The position numbers and the translations under genes were made by a program. From Niallia circulans NBRC 13626 (GTDB lineage Bacteria > Bacillota > Bacilli > Bacillales > Cytobacillaceae): a stretch of 64,000 bases of DNA. The stretch is taken from positions 287,361 through 351,360 of the forward strand of contig NZ_BCVE01000004.1 in assembly GCF_001591585.1 (NCBI RefSeq), read 5' to 3'. Shown here one piece after another: positions 9,018-19,000 of this stretch. Within the stretch, counting starts at the first letter, position 1. Each line of letters opens with the position of its first letter. The notes under the pieces are model-generated. The model did not search any database, was not told the origin of the DNA, and saw nothing but the letters and a program-made list of their open reading frames with translations.

Positions 9018-10016
9018 ATGAATACATTATTAATACTTACAATTTTAATCGTTGTCTTTGCCCTAGCATTTGATTTTATTAATGGCTTTCATGACACAGC
9101 CAATTCCATTGCTACTGCAGTATCAACAAAAGCACTAAAACCGAAGCATGCCATTATTATGGCAGCATGTATGAACTTTATTGGTGCGATGACCTTTACT
9201 GGTGTGGCAAAGACAATTACAAAAGGAATCGTAGATCCTTTTCAATTAACAAATGGTTCTCTCGTTATCCTTGCAGCATTGATTTCTGCTATCATCTGGA
9301 ATTTAGTCACTTGGTATTTTGGAATTCCAAGTAGTTCTTCCCATGCAATTATTGGATCAATCGCTGGAGCAGCAATTGCTTCTTCTGGTTTCTCCTCTCT
9401 TAATTACACTGGGTTTATTAAAATCATTGAGGCATTGATTCTTTCGCCTATCATCGCTTTTATTGTTGGATTTACCATTTACTCCATTTTTAAATTCTTT
9501 TTTAGGGATTTAAATTTAACAAAAACAAATAGACGTTTCCGCTATTTCCAAATATTCACTGCAGCATTGCAGTCTTATACGCATGGTACAAATGATGCTC
9601 AAAAAGCCATGGGGATTATTACGATGGCTTTATTAGCTAATAATTATGTTTCAACAAGCGAGGTGCCATTTTGGGTACAATTTGCCTGTGCTACTGCAAT
9701 GGGACTAGGGACTTCTGTAGGTGGTTGGAGAATTATCAAAACCGTTGGTGGAAATATTATGAAAATTCGACCAGTAAATGGGGTAGCTGCTGATTTATCA
9801 GGAGCTATGATCATTTTCGGATCCACCTTAATTCACCTTCCAGTTAGTACAACCCATGTTATCTCTTCTTCTATTCTCGGTGTTGGTTCTGCACATCGTT
9901 TAAAAGGAGTTAAATGGGGAACAGCACAACGAATGATTATTACCTGGGTTATTACATTGCCAATTTCAGCAAGTATCGCTGCAATTTGTTACTATATCCT
10001 GCATTTCTTTTTTTAA
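9018..10016 (+). CDS. pit: Low-affinity inorganic phosphate transporter (Pit)
   Basis: A 332-residue integral membrane protein of the PiT family with about 10 helices. The two inverted family signatures are present: GFHDTANSIATAVSTKAL near residue 23 and THGTNDAQKAMGI near residue 190, and both repeats carry the GxPxSSSHA / PVSTTH motif (IPSSSSHAIIGS; LPVSTTHVISSS). It imports metal-phosphate or phosphate with cations. Operon with the DUF47 protein; ends at a strong hairpin. Confidence 0.93.
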   Translation: MNTLLILTILIVVFALAFDFINGFHDTANSIATAVSTKALKPKHAIIMAACMNFIGAMTFTGVAKTITKGIVDPFQLTNGSLVILAALISAIIWNLVTWYFGIPSSSSHAIIGSIAGAAIASSGFSSLNYTGFIKIIEALILSPIIAFIVGFTIYSIFKFFFRDLNLTKTNRRFRYFQIFTAALQSYTHGTNDAQKAMGIITMALLANNYVSTSEVPFWVQFACATAMGLGTSVGGWRIIKTVGGNIMKIRPVNGVAADLSGAMIIFGSTLIHLPVSTTHVISSSILGVGSAHRLKGVKWGTAQRMIITWVITLPISASIAAICYYILHFFF

Positions 10017-10057
10017 GTAGAAGGATTATCATATACGGCTTTATAAATAAGGCCATA

Positions 10058-10100
10058 AGAAAAACATCTTCACCCAATTGGGTAAAGATGTTTTTCTTAT
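10058..10100 (+). terminator. Intrinsic terminator after pit
   Basis: Long stem AAAAACATCTTCACCCAA / TTGGGTAAAGATGTTTTT followed by CTTATTTT, 45 bases after the pit stop. Confidence 0.88.
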
Positions 10101-10240
10101 TTTAAAGGGTAGCCAATCTTTTTTTAACGCTGTTTTCGTTAAGAGTGTTGTTTTTAGGTGAAAATTCCTGATTTCCTATTTTTCTGTTAAAATAAGGATA
10201 TATCTAATACGAAATAGAGAATAGAATGGGGTTGATTATA

Positions 10241-10852
10241 TTGAAATTGCTATTAACCTCTAACGGTTTTTACAATGATGCTATTAAAGAGCAATTTTTA
10301 AAACTCATTAACGGCGAACCAAACGAACTGGACGTTGCTATTATCACAACTGCATCGCCGCAAAAGGATAAAAATAGATTTGCTCAGAAGGCGAAAGAGG
10401 ACTTTAAGGATATGGGGTTTCAAAACATAGATTTCATTGATATAGAGTTTGATAACCCAAAAAGTCTTGCACATAAAGATGTCATATACATCAATGGTGG
10501 AAATCCATTTAACTTATTATTCCATACTAAACAGAGTGGGGCAGATAGTATCCTACAAGAGTTAGTTACCAAAAATGTTGTTATTGTAGGTGTAAGTGCT
10601 GGTGCTGTTATACTTGGTCCAAACATTAAAGTCGTTCATTTCTTCACACCGCAAATGAATGCACTAAATACTAAGGATTTTTCTGCATTAGACCTAACGG
10701 ACAAACTTGTTTTTCCTCACTATGACCGAGAAGATTTGTTCAAGGATAGTACAAGCAAGACAATTGAAGATAGACTAAAAGAATTTGAAATCCTTGAAGG
10801 ATGCGAAGTTACGAGATTAAAGGATGATGAATATATCACAGTAGAAAAGTAA
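10241..10852 (+). CDS. S51 peptidase E-like protein
   Basis: About 203 residues from a TTG at 10241 (LKLLLTSNGFYND); GGGG lies ten bases upstream and this gives the usual family N-terminus, whereas the ATG at 10226 adds five residues without a ribosome site. The nucleophile elbow GVSAGAVILGP (Ser) and the INGGNPFNLLF loop mark the class I glutamine-amidotransferase-like fold of dipeptidase E (family S51). Likely a cytoplasmic Asp-X dipeptidase or a relative. Stands alone with its own terminator. Confidence 0.82.
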   Translation: MKLLLTSNGFYNDAIKEQFLKLINGEPNELDVAIITTASPQKDKNRFAQKAKEDFKDMGFQNIDFIDIEFDNPKSLAHKDVIYINGGNPFNLLFHTKQSGADSILQELVTKNVVIVGVSAGAVILGPNIKVVHFFTPQMNALNTKDFSALDLTDKLVFPHYDREDLFKDSTSKTIEDRLKEFEILEGCEVTRLKDDEYITVEK

Positions 10853-10857
10853 TTTAT

Positions 10858-10884
10858 TGACCTCGAATTAGAGGTCTTTTATTA
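10858..10884 (+). terminator. Intrinsic terminator of S51 gene
   Basis: GACCTC / GAGGTC stem with a GAATTA loop and a TTTTATT tail, directly after the stop codon; the tail overlaps the transposase stop. Confidence 0.75.
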
Positions 10885-11826
10885 TGCACTTCTTCTAAAC
10901 ATCTCAACTGTCGTATAGTTTGATTTATGGACAGCACTAAATAAAAGTTGCTTCACTCGTTCTTTGCGAGCCACCTTTGTGCTTTGTTCAAGGTATCTGA
11001 ACCAAAACAGGTAGTTATCAAGATATTTGGTTGCCACACCTTGAAAACGGTCCATAAATTGTTTTAGTCGTTTGTGATAAGCATTAACGTGTTGAATATG
11101 GAAGATAGATTTTTTCACATAAATCCCTTTCCGCAAATTCACCATTTCGTGCTGTAATCCCTTATCTTCGGCAAACTTTTTATAATTCGTAGCTGCATCT
11201 GAACATAACAAAGCAGAGGTGTCGATAAAGGCACCTAATACCTTATCTATATCTGTTGATTTAATACACCCTTTTCCAGCCATTTGAGAGATGACTTGTC
11301 CATTTCGATCTTGTGCTACAAGAACACAGACCTGTTCCTTTGAGATACCTCGTTTTGTTGCGACACCGCCACGCTTACGAGGGTTTCTATGAGTAATAGA
11401 CTTCTTCCCTTTGTCACTTTCCAAGAAAAAGGTTTCATCGCTTTCAACAATCCCTTTTAAAGTTTGATTGCCTAATGAACGGAGAGCATTCAAGATTTTA
11501 TGTCGCCAGTAAAAAGCCGTAGAAATATGGATTTCTAAAGTATCAGAGATTTTAGGTAGCGTATAGCCTTCTACCATCATTTCAAAATATTTAACCCATT
11601 TATGAGGGTATCGAGAACCTGCCAACGGAGTATTGGTCATATCGTTAAAGGTCTTCCCACAGTCCTTGCACAAATATCGTTGCCTCGCACGATATTTGCC
11701 ATTCTTCTTGACCGATACGCTTCCACAATGGAGGCAAGCCAAACCGCCAGAAAAACGAGTTTCACGAATATCTTTTAGCATCTTCGCAATATCTTCTCGT
11801 TCTTCAGGGAATAAGTCTTGTTTCAT
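10882..11826 (-). CDS. IS1595/ISXO2-type transposase
   Basis: A 314-residue transposase. The N-terminus has a zinc ribbon (CLHC near residue 34 and CKDC near residue 57), then a helix-turn-helix region (YTLPKISDTLEIHISTAFYWRHKIL). The catalytic core shows Asp in VESDETFFLES, Asp in LLCSDAATNYKKF and the HVNAYHKRLKQFMDRFQG segment expected for the DDE/N-type ISXO2-like superfamily. The frame is intact. I could not find convincing terminal inverted repeats by eye, so the element's ends are not defined. Confidence 0.9.
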   Translation of the reverse strand: MKQDLFPEEREDIAKMLKDIRETRFSGGLACLHCGSVSVKKNGKYRARQRYLCKDCGKTFNDMTNTPLAGSRYPHKWVKYFEMMVEGYTLPKISDTLEIHISTAFYWRHKILNALRSLGNQTLKGIVESDETFFLESDKGKKSITHRNPRKRGGVATKRGISKEQVCVLVAQDRNGQVISQMAGKGCIKSTDIDKVLGAFIDTSALLCSDAATNYKKFAEDKGLQHEMVNLRKGIYVKKSIFHIQHVNAYHKRLKQFMDRFQGVATKYLDNYLFWFRYLEQSTKVARKERVKQLLFSAVHKSNYTTVEMFRRSA

Positions 11827-12181
11827 TGCTTCGTAGCTTTTTGTGTGTATTTTATGAAGAGCTTGTGCACATTCTTTGGTTGAACACCACTTTTTCTTAC
11901 AGCCGAGCGCATTCTGGCTTTCCTTCCCTATATGAATATGAACACCGCTTTTCCTTGCAGCAAATAAATGCTCGCAATCTTCTGTTACTTAATTTCGCTA
12001 AATCACCAGTTTATAGAATTTAATAGCAAAAGTAGTACTTTTACCTATCTTACTTCTAACTTCAATAGCCCACTTGCTCGATCAATTTTCATCCTCCTAA
12101 GTTCAATTATGTTCTTCTATGTTTATACTCTTACACATATGTATAAGAAGAATGGACAAGGAATAGATAGGATGATGTTTA
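11827..12181 (-). other. Region upstream of transposase with in-frame coding-like extension
   Basis: The transposase frame stays open on the minus strand for 58 more codons upstream of its ATG, to a TAA near 11988, but has no ATG, GTG or TTG there. The predicted peptide is Cys/His-rich (DCEH, HIHIG, CKKKWCSTKEC). Further upstream, at about 12090-12098 on the minus strand, AGGAGG and an ATG open a 15-codon frame (MKIDRASGLLKLEVR). This could be an inactivated gene interrupted by, or fused to, the IS element. Confidence 0.4.
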
Positions 12182-12763
12182 ATGATAGAAAAAATAGCGG
12201 CGATATTTGTCGGGAGCTTATTAATAGGCATGGGGGTAAATGGATTTTTAGTCCCACATCATCTGTTAGATGGGGGCATAATTGGAATCGGCCTTATTTT
12301 GCACTATCACTACGAGGTTCCGACAGGTCTGTCTATGATTCTTTTAAGCATTCCCTTATATATACTGGTGTGGTTTTATAATAGGGAGTACTTTTTTTAT
12401 GGCATAATTGGCTTCCTTGCTTCTTCCATCTCAATTGATTTCCTATCTTTTTTACGTGATTTATTTTCATTGAAACTTGTATTAAGTGCGATTTTGGGTG
12501 GAGTGATTATCGGCGTAGGGATTGGCCTCATGCTTCGATTTGAGACCAGCACTGGAGGGAAGGATCTCCTTGCCCAAGTCCTGTCAAAGATACTTTCTAT
12601 TCAGGTAGGTCTCATCATTTTTCTAATAGATGGAATCGTTTTAGCCAGCGGCTATAAAATAATTGGGCTGACAACATTTTCAGCTTCTTTCTTAACTATT
12701 TTCTGTGTGGCTGTGTTTACGACTTTATTATCCAAAAACTCCCCTATAAGGAAGGAGAGGTAG
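12182..12763 (+). CDS. YitT-family membrane protein, short form
   Basis: 193 residues with five or six hydrophobic helices. The segments LIGMGVNGFLVPHHLLDGGIIGIGLIL and GIGLMLRFETSTGGKDLLAQVLSK are the hallmark repeats of the YitT/YqfU family. Most members have an added C-terminal DUF2179 domain of about 80 residues; here the protein stops right after the last helix, so it is a short version. Function in the family is unknown; a transport role is assumed. The start has only a weak AGGATG ribosome site. Confidence 0.82.
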   Translation: MIEKIAAIFVGSLLIGMGVNGFLVPHHLLDGGIIGIGLILHYHYEVPTGLSMILLSIPLYILVWFYNREYFFYGIIGFLASSISIDFLSFLRDLFSLKLVLSAILGGVIIGVGIGLMLRFETSTGGKDLLAQVLSKILSIQVGLIIFLIDGIVLASGYKIIGLTTFSASFLTIFCVAVFTTLLSKNSPIRKER

Positions 12764-12782
12764 CTATTACCTCTCCTTCCAC
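12749..12782. terminator. Strong hairpin at end of yitT-like gene
   Basis: GGAAGGAGAGGTA pairs perfectly with TACCTCTCCTTCC around a short loop that contains the stop codon. There is no good T-run on either side, so it may protect the 3' end or act as a weak terminator between the two convergent genes. Confidence 0.55.
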
Positions 12783-12802
12783 TTGACTTTAAATGCGACT
12801 TT

Positions 12803-15664
12803 TCACTCTTTATCTTGTTCTGGTATCAATACTTGGCCCACTTTCCCCATCTTTAATAAGGTTTGCATAATCGTTTTAGAAAGTTGGCTAGTTTGGTATG
12901 GTTTTACGAGATAATCCATCGCTCCTCGTGATAATCCCTTTTCTTTTTCATCTAATGCAGATGATACGATAACAGGAATATTTCTGAGTTTTTCTGATTC
13001 TTTGATATGATTCAAGATTTTCCAACCATCAAAATTTTCATCTTCGAGCATGATATCAAGCACCACTGCATCTGTCGGGAGCTTTTCTAACATTTGCATT
13101 GCCTCTTGACCATTTTTATAATACACAACTTGGAAGCCGTTATCTTGCAATTCATGAACAATTAATTCTCCCAGGCTAATATCATCTTCTATCACCATGA
13201 TCGAGTAAGTTTGCTTATTTTCTATAGATACTTCATCAGAAGCCTCCATTTTATGGACAAGGGGAAAAATAAGCGTAAACGTACTTCCCTTCCCATAATC
13301 TGATTCTACTGCCACTTGGCCATCATGGGCAATCATGATTTCTTGAACAATAGACAGTCCAAGGCCCGTACCACCAATCTTTCTTCGGTCCGTATTATCT
13401 ACTCGATAAAACTTAGTAAATAATTTACTGATCTCCGCTTTTGGGATTCCTAGGCCTTCATCTTTAAACGATACTCGCAGCTGCCCGTTCTCTTTATAAA
13501 TATTAATCTCTATTGTCCCTCCATCGGGGGAATACTTAATAGCATTACTTAGAAGATTCGCCAGCACTTGTTCAATCTTCGCTTTATCACCAATAATCAT
13601 GGTTTCCTCTATCAACTGATTTATTTCGATTCGATGAGAACTAGTATTAATGGATAGTTTTTCCTTGACTCTCTCTACTATTGGCATTAAATCAATGTAC
13701 TTCTTCTCATAGGTTTGCTTTCCTGCTTCCATTCGTTGAATATCTAGGAAATCATTTATTAAGGAGGTCAGCCTCTTTGCTTCACCATATATTGTTTGTA
13801 AGTACTTTTTCTGCTTTTCCACTTTTAATTCTCGATTTATCATTAATTCTGTAAATCCAAGTATGCTTGCTAACGGTGTTCGCAGCTCATGACTCACTGT
13901 GCTTACGAACTCAGACTTCATTCTATCCACTTCATATTCTTTTGTTATATCCCTATAAACAAGGATGGTGCCGAACTTAGTGTTTCCTCTGTAAAGTTCC
14001 TCCGCATAGATATTAATTACTCGTCCATCTTTCATAAAGGCACTATAGGAATCCGTCTGTTTTTCCTTAATGGATGCTTCTATATATTGAAGCAACCCTT
14101 CTTCATCCATAAAATGAGCTGTTAATGGCTGCTTCCATTCATCCCATCTACAGCCAGGATAAAATATTGTTTCCTTTGTGTCCCCAATCATTTCTTCAAG
14201 CTTTTCATTCACGAATATTATTTCACCTATTCCACATACTACCTGAATACCCTCTTGAATGGTATTTAAGATATCGTAGTTTAATACACGATCATTTTCT
14301 GTTTGCTCAAATAATTCAATTTTATCTAAAGAAATACTTATTTGTTTTGCCAACGCAATAAATTCTTCCTTATCAAACACCGAGTAAGGATCGCTAAAAC
14401 GACTCAGCATCATCACTGCTGTTATTTCATCATCCGAATTATAGACAGGAATATACAAATCATGTGTAAATCCTTTTTCAAGGTGATAGCCTTTTTCGGC
14501 CAATACCATTTCTCTTGAAATAATAAATGGGTCTTTCTCTTTTTTTAGTCGATCGAGCATTCCTTGCCATACATAATTTTTAAATTGCTCTGCTCCTTCT
14601 TCGACAATTCCGTAGGTTGCATATGCTTGATCCTTTAATAGTAAGATAATTCCTCTGTCTGCCTGTAGAATTGCTGCTAGATGGGTAATAATACTCTCTA
14701 ATACTTCATTTTTATCTAATGAATTCGAAATGCTATTAATTAATTCATTTCTTCGCCTTAATGATTCCCTATTTGCTCTAACTGTCTCTAAGACCTCTTC
14801 TAATTCTATTTGTTGTGCATGCAGTTCATCCTGCTGTGCAAGTAATTCCTCATTTTGCGCCAATAAGTTTTGTTCTTTATCTTGAACACTTTGATACATT
14901 TGATAAAAAGCAGCAGAGAGTTTCCCTATCTCATCAGCTCGCTTGGTGTCTATCTTTATCTGTGCATCATTTCCTTTCGCAATTTCATTTGCCGCAACTG
15001 ATAAATCGGCTAACGGTTTGCCAATTTTTTTTAATCCAGCCCGCCCTATAAAATAAATAACCATCATAATGAAAATAATATAGACAAGAAAGCTGATTTG
15101 AAAAATGATGATATTTTTATCTAGTTCATTTACCAAACTATTCAGTTCATTCGTCATCGATTGTAAATAGTTATGTAACGAACCCTTTATATGACTAATT
15201 CGATCTGCTCCCCCATCATCTGAGAGTTTCACCACTTTGTCGATTTCTCCTTCATCAAAGTAGTTTAATGCTTTGGGGAGGATATCCTGAAAATAATAAG
15301 AATGAAAATTTGCTATCTCTTCTACTAACACTGCATCTTCATCTGTTGTAGCAACAGCTTTTAGCTGTTGAATCAATTCATTTGTCTTGGCATCCATTTT
15401 TAAAGCGGATGAACGCATATCGGGATTATTAAACGCGAAGTATCCTCTTGCTTCTGATAAAGCATTTTCTAGCATATCTTGTAATTCTCTAGTGATTGAT
15501 ATTTTTTCAAGGATCACTTCCCTTTCTTCTGCATAGCGATCATTCAATTGCTTTTGACTGAGTGCAAGGAAGGCACAGCCCATAAGGAAAAGCAAACTAA
15601 AAAAAAACAGTAAAGCTACAAACTGTCTTGATATGCTTTTACCAAAATAATCTTTAATTTTCAT
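12803..15664 (-). CDS. Hybrid sensor histidine kinase
   Basis: A 953-residue membrane kinase. Helices at about 12-35 and 186-206 flank an extracytoplasmic helical sensor. HAMP follows (about 208-260), then a Gln/Glu-rich coiled coil (262-310), a GAF-type domain (315-450) and a PAS-type domain (460-570). The HisKA domain has phospho-acceptor His592 (SHELRTPLAS), the ATPase has its G boxes (DEGLGIPKAE, GGTGLGLSIV), and a C-terminal receiver carries Asp in VVLDIMLEDENFDGW. It overlaps the response-regulator gene by 11 bases and is the last gene of the six-gene polysaccharide cluster. It probably phosphorylates the cluster's receivers and HPt protein. Confidence 0.93.
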   Translation of the reverse strand: MKIKDYFGKSISRQFVALLFFFSLLFLMGCAFLALSQKQLNDRYAEEREVILEKISITRELQDMLENALSEARGYFAFNNPDMRSSALKMDAKTNELIQQLKAVATTDEDAVLVEEIANFHSYYFQDILPKALNYFDEGEIDKVVKLSDDGGADRISHIKGSLHNYLQSMTNELNSLVNELDKNIIIFQISFLVYIIFIMMVIYFIGRAGLKKIGKPLADLSVAANEIAKGNDAQIKIDTKRADEIGKLSAAFYQMYQSVQDKEQNLLAQNEELLAQQDELHAQQIELEEVLETVRANRESLRRRNELINSISNSLDKNEVLESIITHLAAILQADRGIILLLKDQAYATYGIVEEGAEQFKNYVWQGMLDRLKKEKDPFIISREMVLAEKGYHLEKGFTHDLYIPVYNSDDEITAVMMLSRFSDPYSVFDKEEFIALAKQISISLDKIELFEQTENDRVLNYDILNTIQEGIQVVCGIGEIIFVNEKLEEMIGDTKETIFYPGCRWDEWKQPLTAHFMDEEGLLQYIEASIKEKQTDSYSAFMKDGRVINIYAEELYRGNTKFGTILVYRDITKEYEVDRMKSEFVSTVSHELRTPLASILGFTELMINRELKVEKQKKYLQTIYGEAKRLTSLINDFLDIQRMEAGKQTYEKKYIDLMPIVERVKEKLSINTSSHRIEINQLIEETMIIGDKAKIEQVLANLLSNAIKYSPDGGTIEINIYKENGQLRVSFKDEGLGIPKAEISKLFTKFYRVDNTDRRKIGGTGLGLSIVQEIMIAHDGQVAVESDYGKGSTFTLIFPLVHKMEASDEVSIENKQTYSIMVIEDDISLGELIVHELQDNGFQVVYYKNGQEAMQMLEKLPTDAVVLDIMLEDENFDGWKILNHIKESEKLRNIPVIVSSALDEKEKGLSRGAMDYLVKPYQTSQLSKTIMQTLLKMGKVGQVLIPEQDKE

Positions 15665-16022
15665 TCAATATTTCTCCTACTTTGTCTAATAAAGCAAGCG
15701 GGCTAAATGGCTTTGCCATAAAATAATCTGCTCCTGCTCCCATAATTTCATGTTGCTCACTCGCTTGGCTTTTGGCAGAGAGCATCATAATTTTAAGATG
15801 CTCTCTCTCTTTATCTGCTCTTACTTTTTCAATGACTTCTAAGCCGGTCATAATTGGCATCATATAATCAAGGATTAGTAAATCATATTGGTTCTCTTGA
15901 ACTAACTGAAATGCTTCTTCTCCATCTTGTGCTTCATCCACGATGTATTCATCTTCCAATGTATCAACTATTAACATTCTTAATACTTCTTCATCTTCTG
16001 CTAATAAAATTCTTTTCACCAT
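15654..16022 (-). CDS. Single-domain CheY-like response regulator
   Basis: 122 residues, only a receiver domain: acidic pair in LAEDEEVLRML, phospho-acceptor Asp in LLILDYMMPIMTG, Thr/Ser in MLSAKSQ and Lys in MAKPFSP. There is no output domain, so it must act by protein contact or as a phosphate shuttle between the hybrid kinase and the HPt domain encoded upstream. Its ATG follows the preceding stop codon immediately, with GGGGGATTAA as ribosome site, and its end overlaps the kinase gene, so the three are co-translated. Confidence 0.92.
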   Translation of the reverse strand: MVKRILLAEDEEVLRMLIVDTLEDEYIVDEAQDGEEAFQLVQENQYDLLILDYMMPIMTGLEVIEKVRADKEREHLKIMMLSAKSQASEQHEIMGAGADYFMAKPFSPLALLDKVGEILNEN

Positions 16023-19000
16023 TTAATCCCCCAAATTTATTTCTGAAAAGGCATCCTTTAAGAGGTAATACGATGCCCTTAGCCGTTCATGGTAAGCTGG
16101 CATCTCCCATTCGTCCCACATGTACCATTTAGCATCAGCAGCTAGGATTTCATTATATCTATTAAGCTTAGGGAAGGAAGAGATTATTTCCTCCTCTTTT
16201 TCCATTACCGCTGCTATTTGGATTCCCTTAGCCTGTACACTTTCCTCTAATCCCTTTTGCCATAAATCAGCCATTATCTCTTTCTGGCTCGGATCTTTCA
16301 TATTCAACAAGGCCCAAGGTATCCGGACTTCAATTGTTTTTTTATCTTTGCTCACGCTTATATCGGTTAAGCTATTAAATTCTTTACTAGCAGGATTTCC
16401 ATTGCCAAATAGAAGATGTCCAGTTACATAAGATTGAAATGGAATTTTAGTATCTGGGAGCTCTAATTCCTTATTTAAGGTCAGTCGAATAGGATGAAAT
16501 ACTCCATTATCCTTTTTCTTTGCATAAGCTTCTTCTTTGATCATATGCAAAATGGATCCATAATGATAATGGAAGGAATCATAATAACTATCAACTAATA
16601 TTTGCGAATTGTGTTCATTCGCTATTTTAACAAGAAAGTCAACGCCAAACGTTGATTTAATTGTTTTGTTTTTAAGTGCAATTGTTTTTTGGCCTTGCTT
16701 CTCAATGGTATTAAACAATAGATAGGTTGTATCTGTTTGTAAGTCTATTGGCTGGTGATAATCAATTCTCAAGTTGACCTGCTGTTCATCACTTGTTACA
16801 TATATAGACTCTATTCCTTTTTGTTCCCTTCTATCTTCATACAAAGGAGAAATGCCGAGTTTTTCCCAGTCCTTTTTCTTTCCATCTATATAAATGGGCG
16901 ACTCATATTTTCCAGGATCAAAGCTGAGTAAGCCAAAATGCTGTTCATTTGTTTGTAGATTGGACCAATATGGTCTTCTATCAGGATTATCATAATCCAT
17001 CGTATTCCATGTTCGCTTGAACCATTCATCCTGCCAAGCAAATAGTAGCCCACCTGCATAATTTTCATCGACAATCATTTGAAACATTTCTTTATCGAAA
17101 TTTCCTTGTTCTTGTTCGGAAAGAAACCCTTGTGTCATTCCATTTACATTCTCATGCGTTTTTCCTCTCGATGCGGGTACACCAAATTCAGCAATTAGAA
17201 CTGGCATATCATGTGCTTCTCTTAACTCCTGTAAATAAGCTCCATAATTACTCTGCTTCCCTTGTTTATTTATATAGCCTTTATATGCAGGCTCATAGTT
17301 TAAGAAATCTGGATAATACGGATAGACATGATAGGAAGCAAGGAATCCCGCATGAAAATTCTCTGTCGTCTTTATATGATTGGGATTTACGATGGCCATA
17401 TCTTCTTTTGGATCCGGCTCATAACGATGTTTAAGCAAGTCCGTTGTTACCCAATTGGTAAAGCTCATTGTATGCTGCCAGTCATATTTATCAACCTCAT
17501 ATTTCACTGTTTCATCCATCTTCTGTGCAAGCCAACTTTCAAAAGGAGAAGCATCTTTTGTTTCAAAGTAAGTGCCATCATATGAAGCTATGCTTTTATG
17601 TTTCTCATTTGTGTTCTGTACTACCTCTGGATCCCATTCGATTCCGATCATAATGCCCAATACATATTTTGATATATCATATGTATACTCGCCGGAAGCA
17701 TGGCCAGGGGCAGCAGCTATAGATGCATTCCCATGAATGATATCTATCATATTCTTCAATTCTCGATTAAAATCATTATCCACTTCATTCGCGTAAGCAT
17801 CCTGTTTTTCTAGGAGAGTCTCTTCATTGATCCATGCACCATGAAAAAGATATAAAGGTTCCTCTGCCAACTGATTATACTCATACAATGCTTGATAGAA
17901 AGCGGGCGGATGCAAGGTATACACTCTAATCGCATTTGCATGCATAGCGCCAATATCTTTAAACCAGCGTAAATATTCATCCTTCGTTATGGCCGTTTCT
18001 CCTGGAAAAGTTCCTGGCTTTGCTATCCCCATATTAACTCCTTTAACAAGGAGATTTGTCCACTTATTGTCTTTCAACACCTGAATATACGTATCATCTG
18101 TTTTCGTGTTTATCTTCAAATGATTCACAGTTGTTGTTTCCACATTAGTACTTGCATGATCAGCGGAATGTAAACCATTCTTTAGAATCCCTTTCATAAT
18201 AGGTACATAACTGTTCCAATAAAAGGAATGGCGATAAGTTATAGATCTTTTCCACGTATCAAACCCGACTGTTTTATAAAGTGCTGGTACCTCTGCTTCA
18301 TCTGCATAGTCACCTGCAAAATAATAAGACGTGTATTGTTTATTCTTGTATTGAATGACTGCTGGAAACTGACTAGGTAAGCCATATTCGGTTAAGACTG
18401 CTTTCCCTTTTTCATTTACTGGAAGTGTATACGTAGCAAGAATATCGGTCTCATCCTTTGCAGCAACTATATCAAACCAATAACCATAATTCGATTTAAT
18501 AGGCTGATTGAACAAATCCTTTCCTTTATCAGTAGTCGAAAATTGAAGGGCTCCGCTAACAAGCTCTTGATCTGACAATACAATTAGATGATCATCGCTA
18601 TTAATCAAGATTAACCCTGATCCTTTAAATGACCACTTGTGATCATAGATTTGTTCATATCTTTCTTTGACCCATATAGGAACTTCATTGCTTTCCATGT
18701 CAGAAAAATATCTTCCTATCCATCCACTCCATGAAAGATGGAGAAGATTTGTTATTTTTTCGCGGGCTTGATCACTAGTTGGAGCTGCAAAGGTATTAAA
18801 TTCAGCAATTAATGTTTTATTGGTGTTTTGAAACAAAGCTGACTCTACCCTTTCAACATCTTCTAACGCTAATCCGCCTTCCATCTGCTTCGAAACTTTC
18901 TCAACGCTATTCATTCTGGAAGTTTCTTCCTTATCTACTCCATATTGATCTGTCATATAGATCACATCATAGGAGGATAAATCTTTTGGCAGATGAGTTA

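Noticed and set aside
10882..11826. Complete IS element with defined ends
   Set aside because: No matching inverted repeats or target duplication could be found by eye, so only the transposase gene is called.
11968..12381. 137-codon plus-strand frame across the start of the yitT-like gene
   Set aside because: It overlaps the recognisable YitT frame, its own translation has no family features and no ribosome site.
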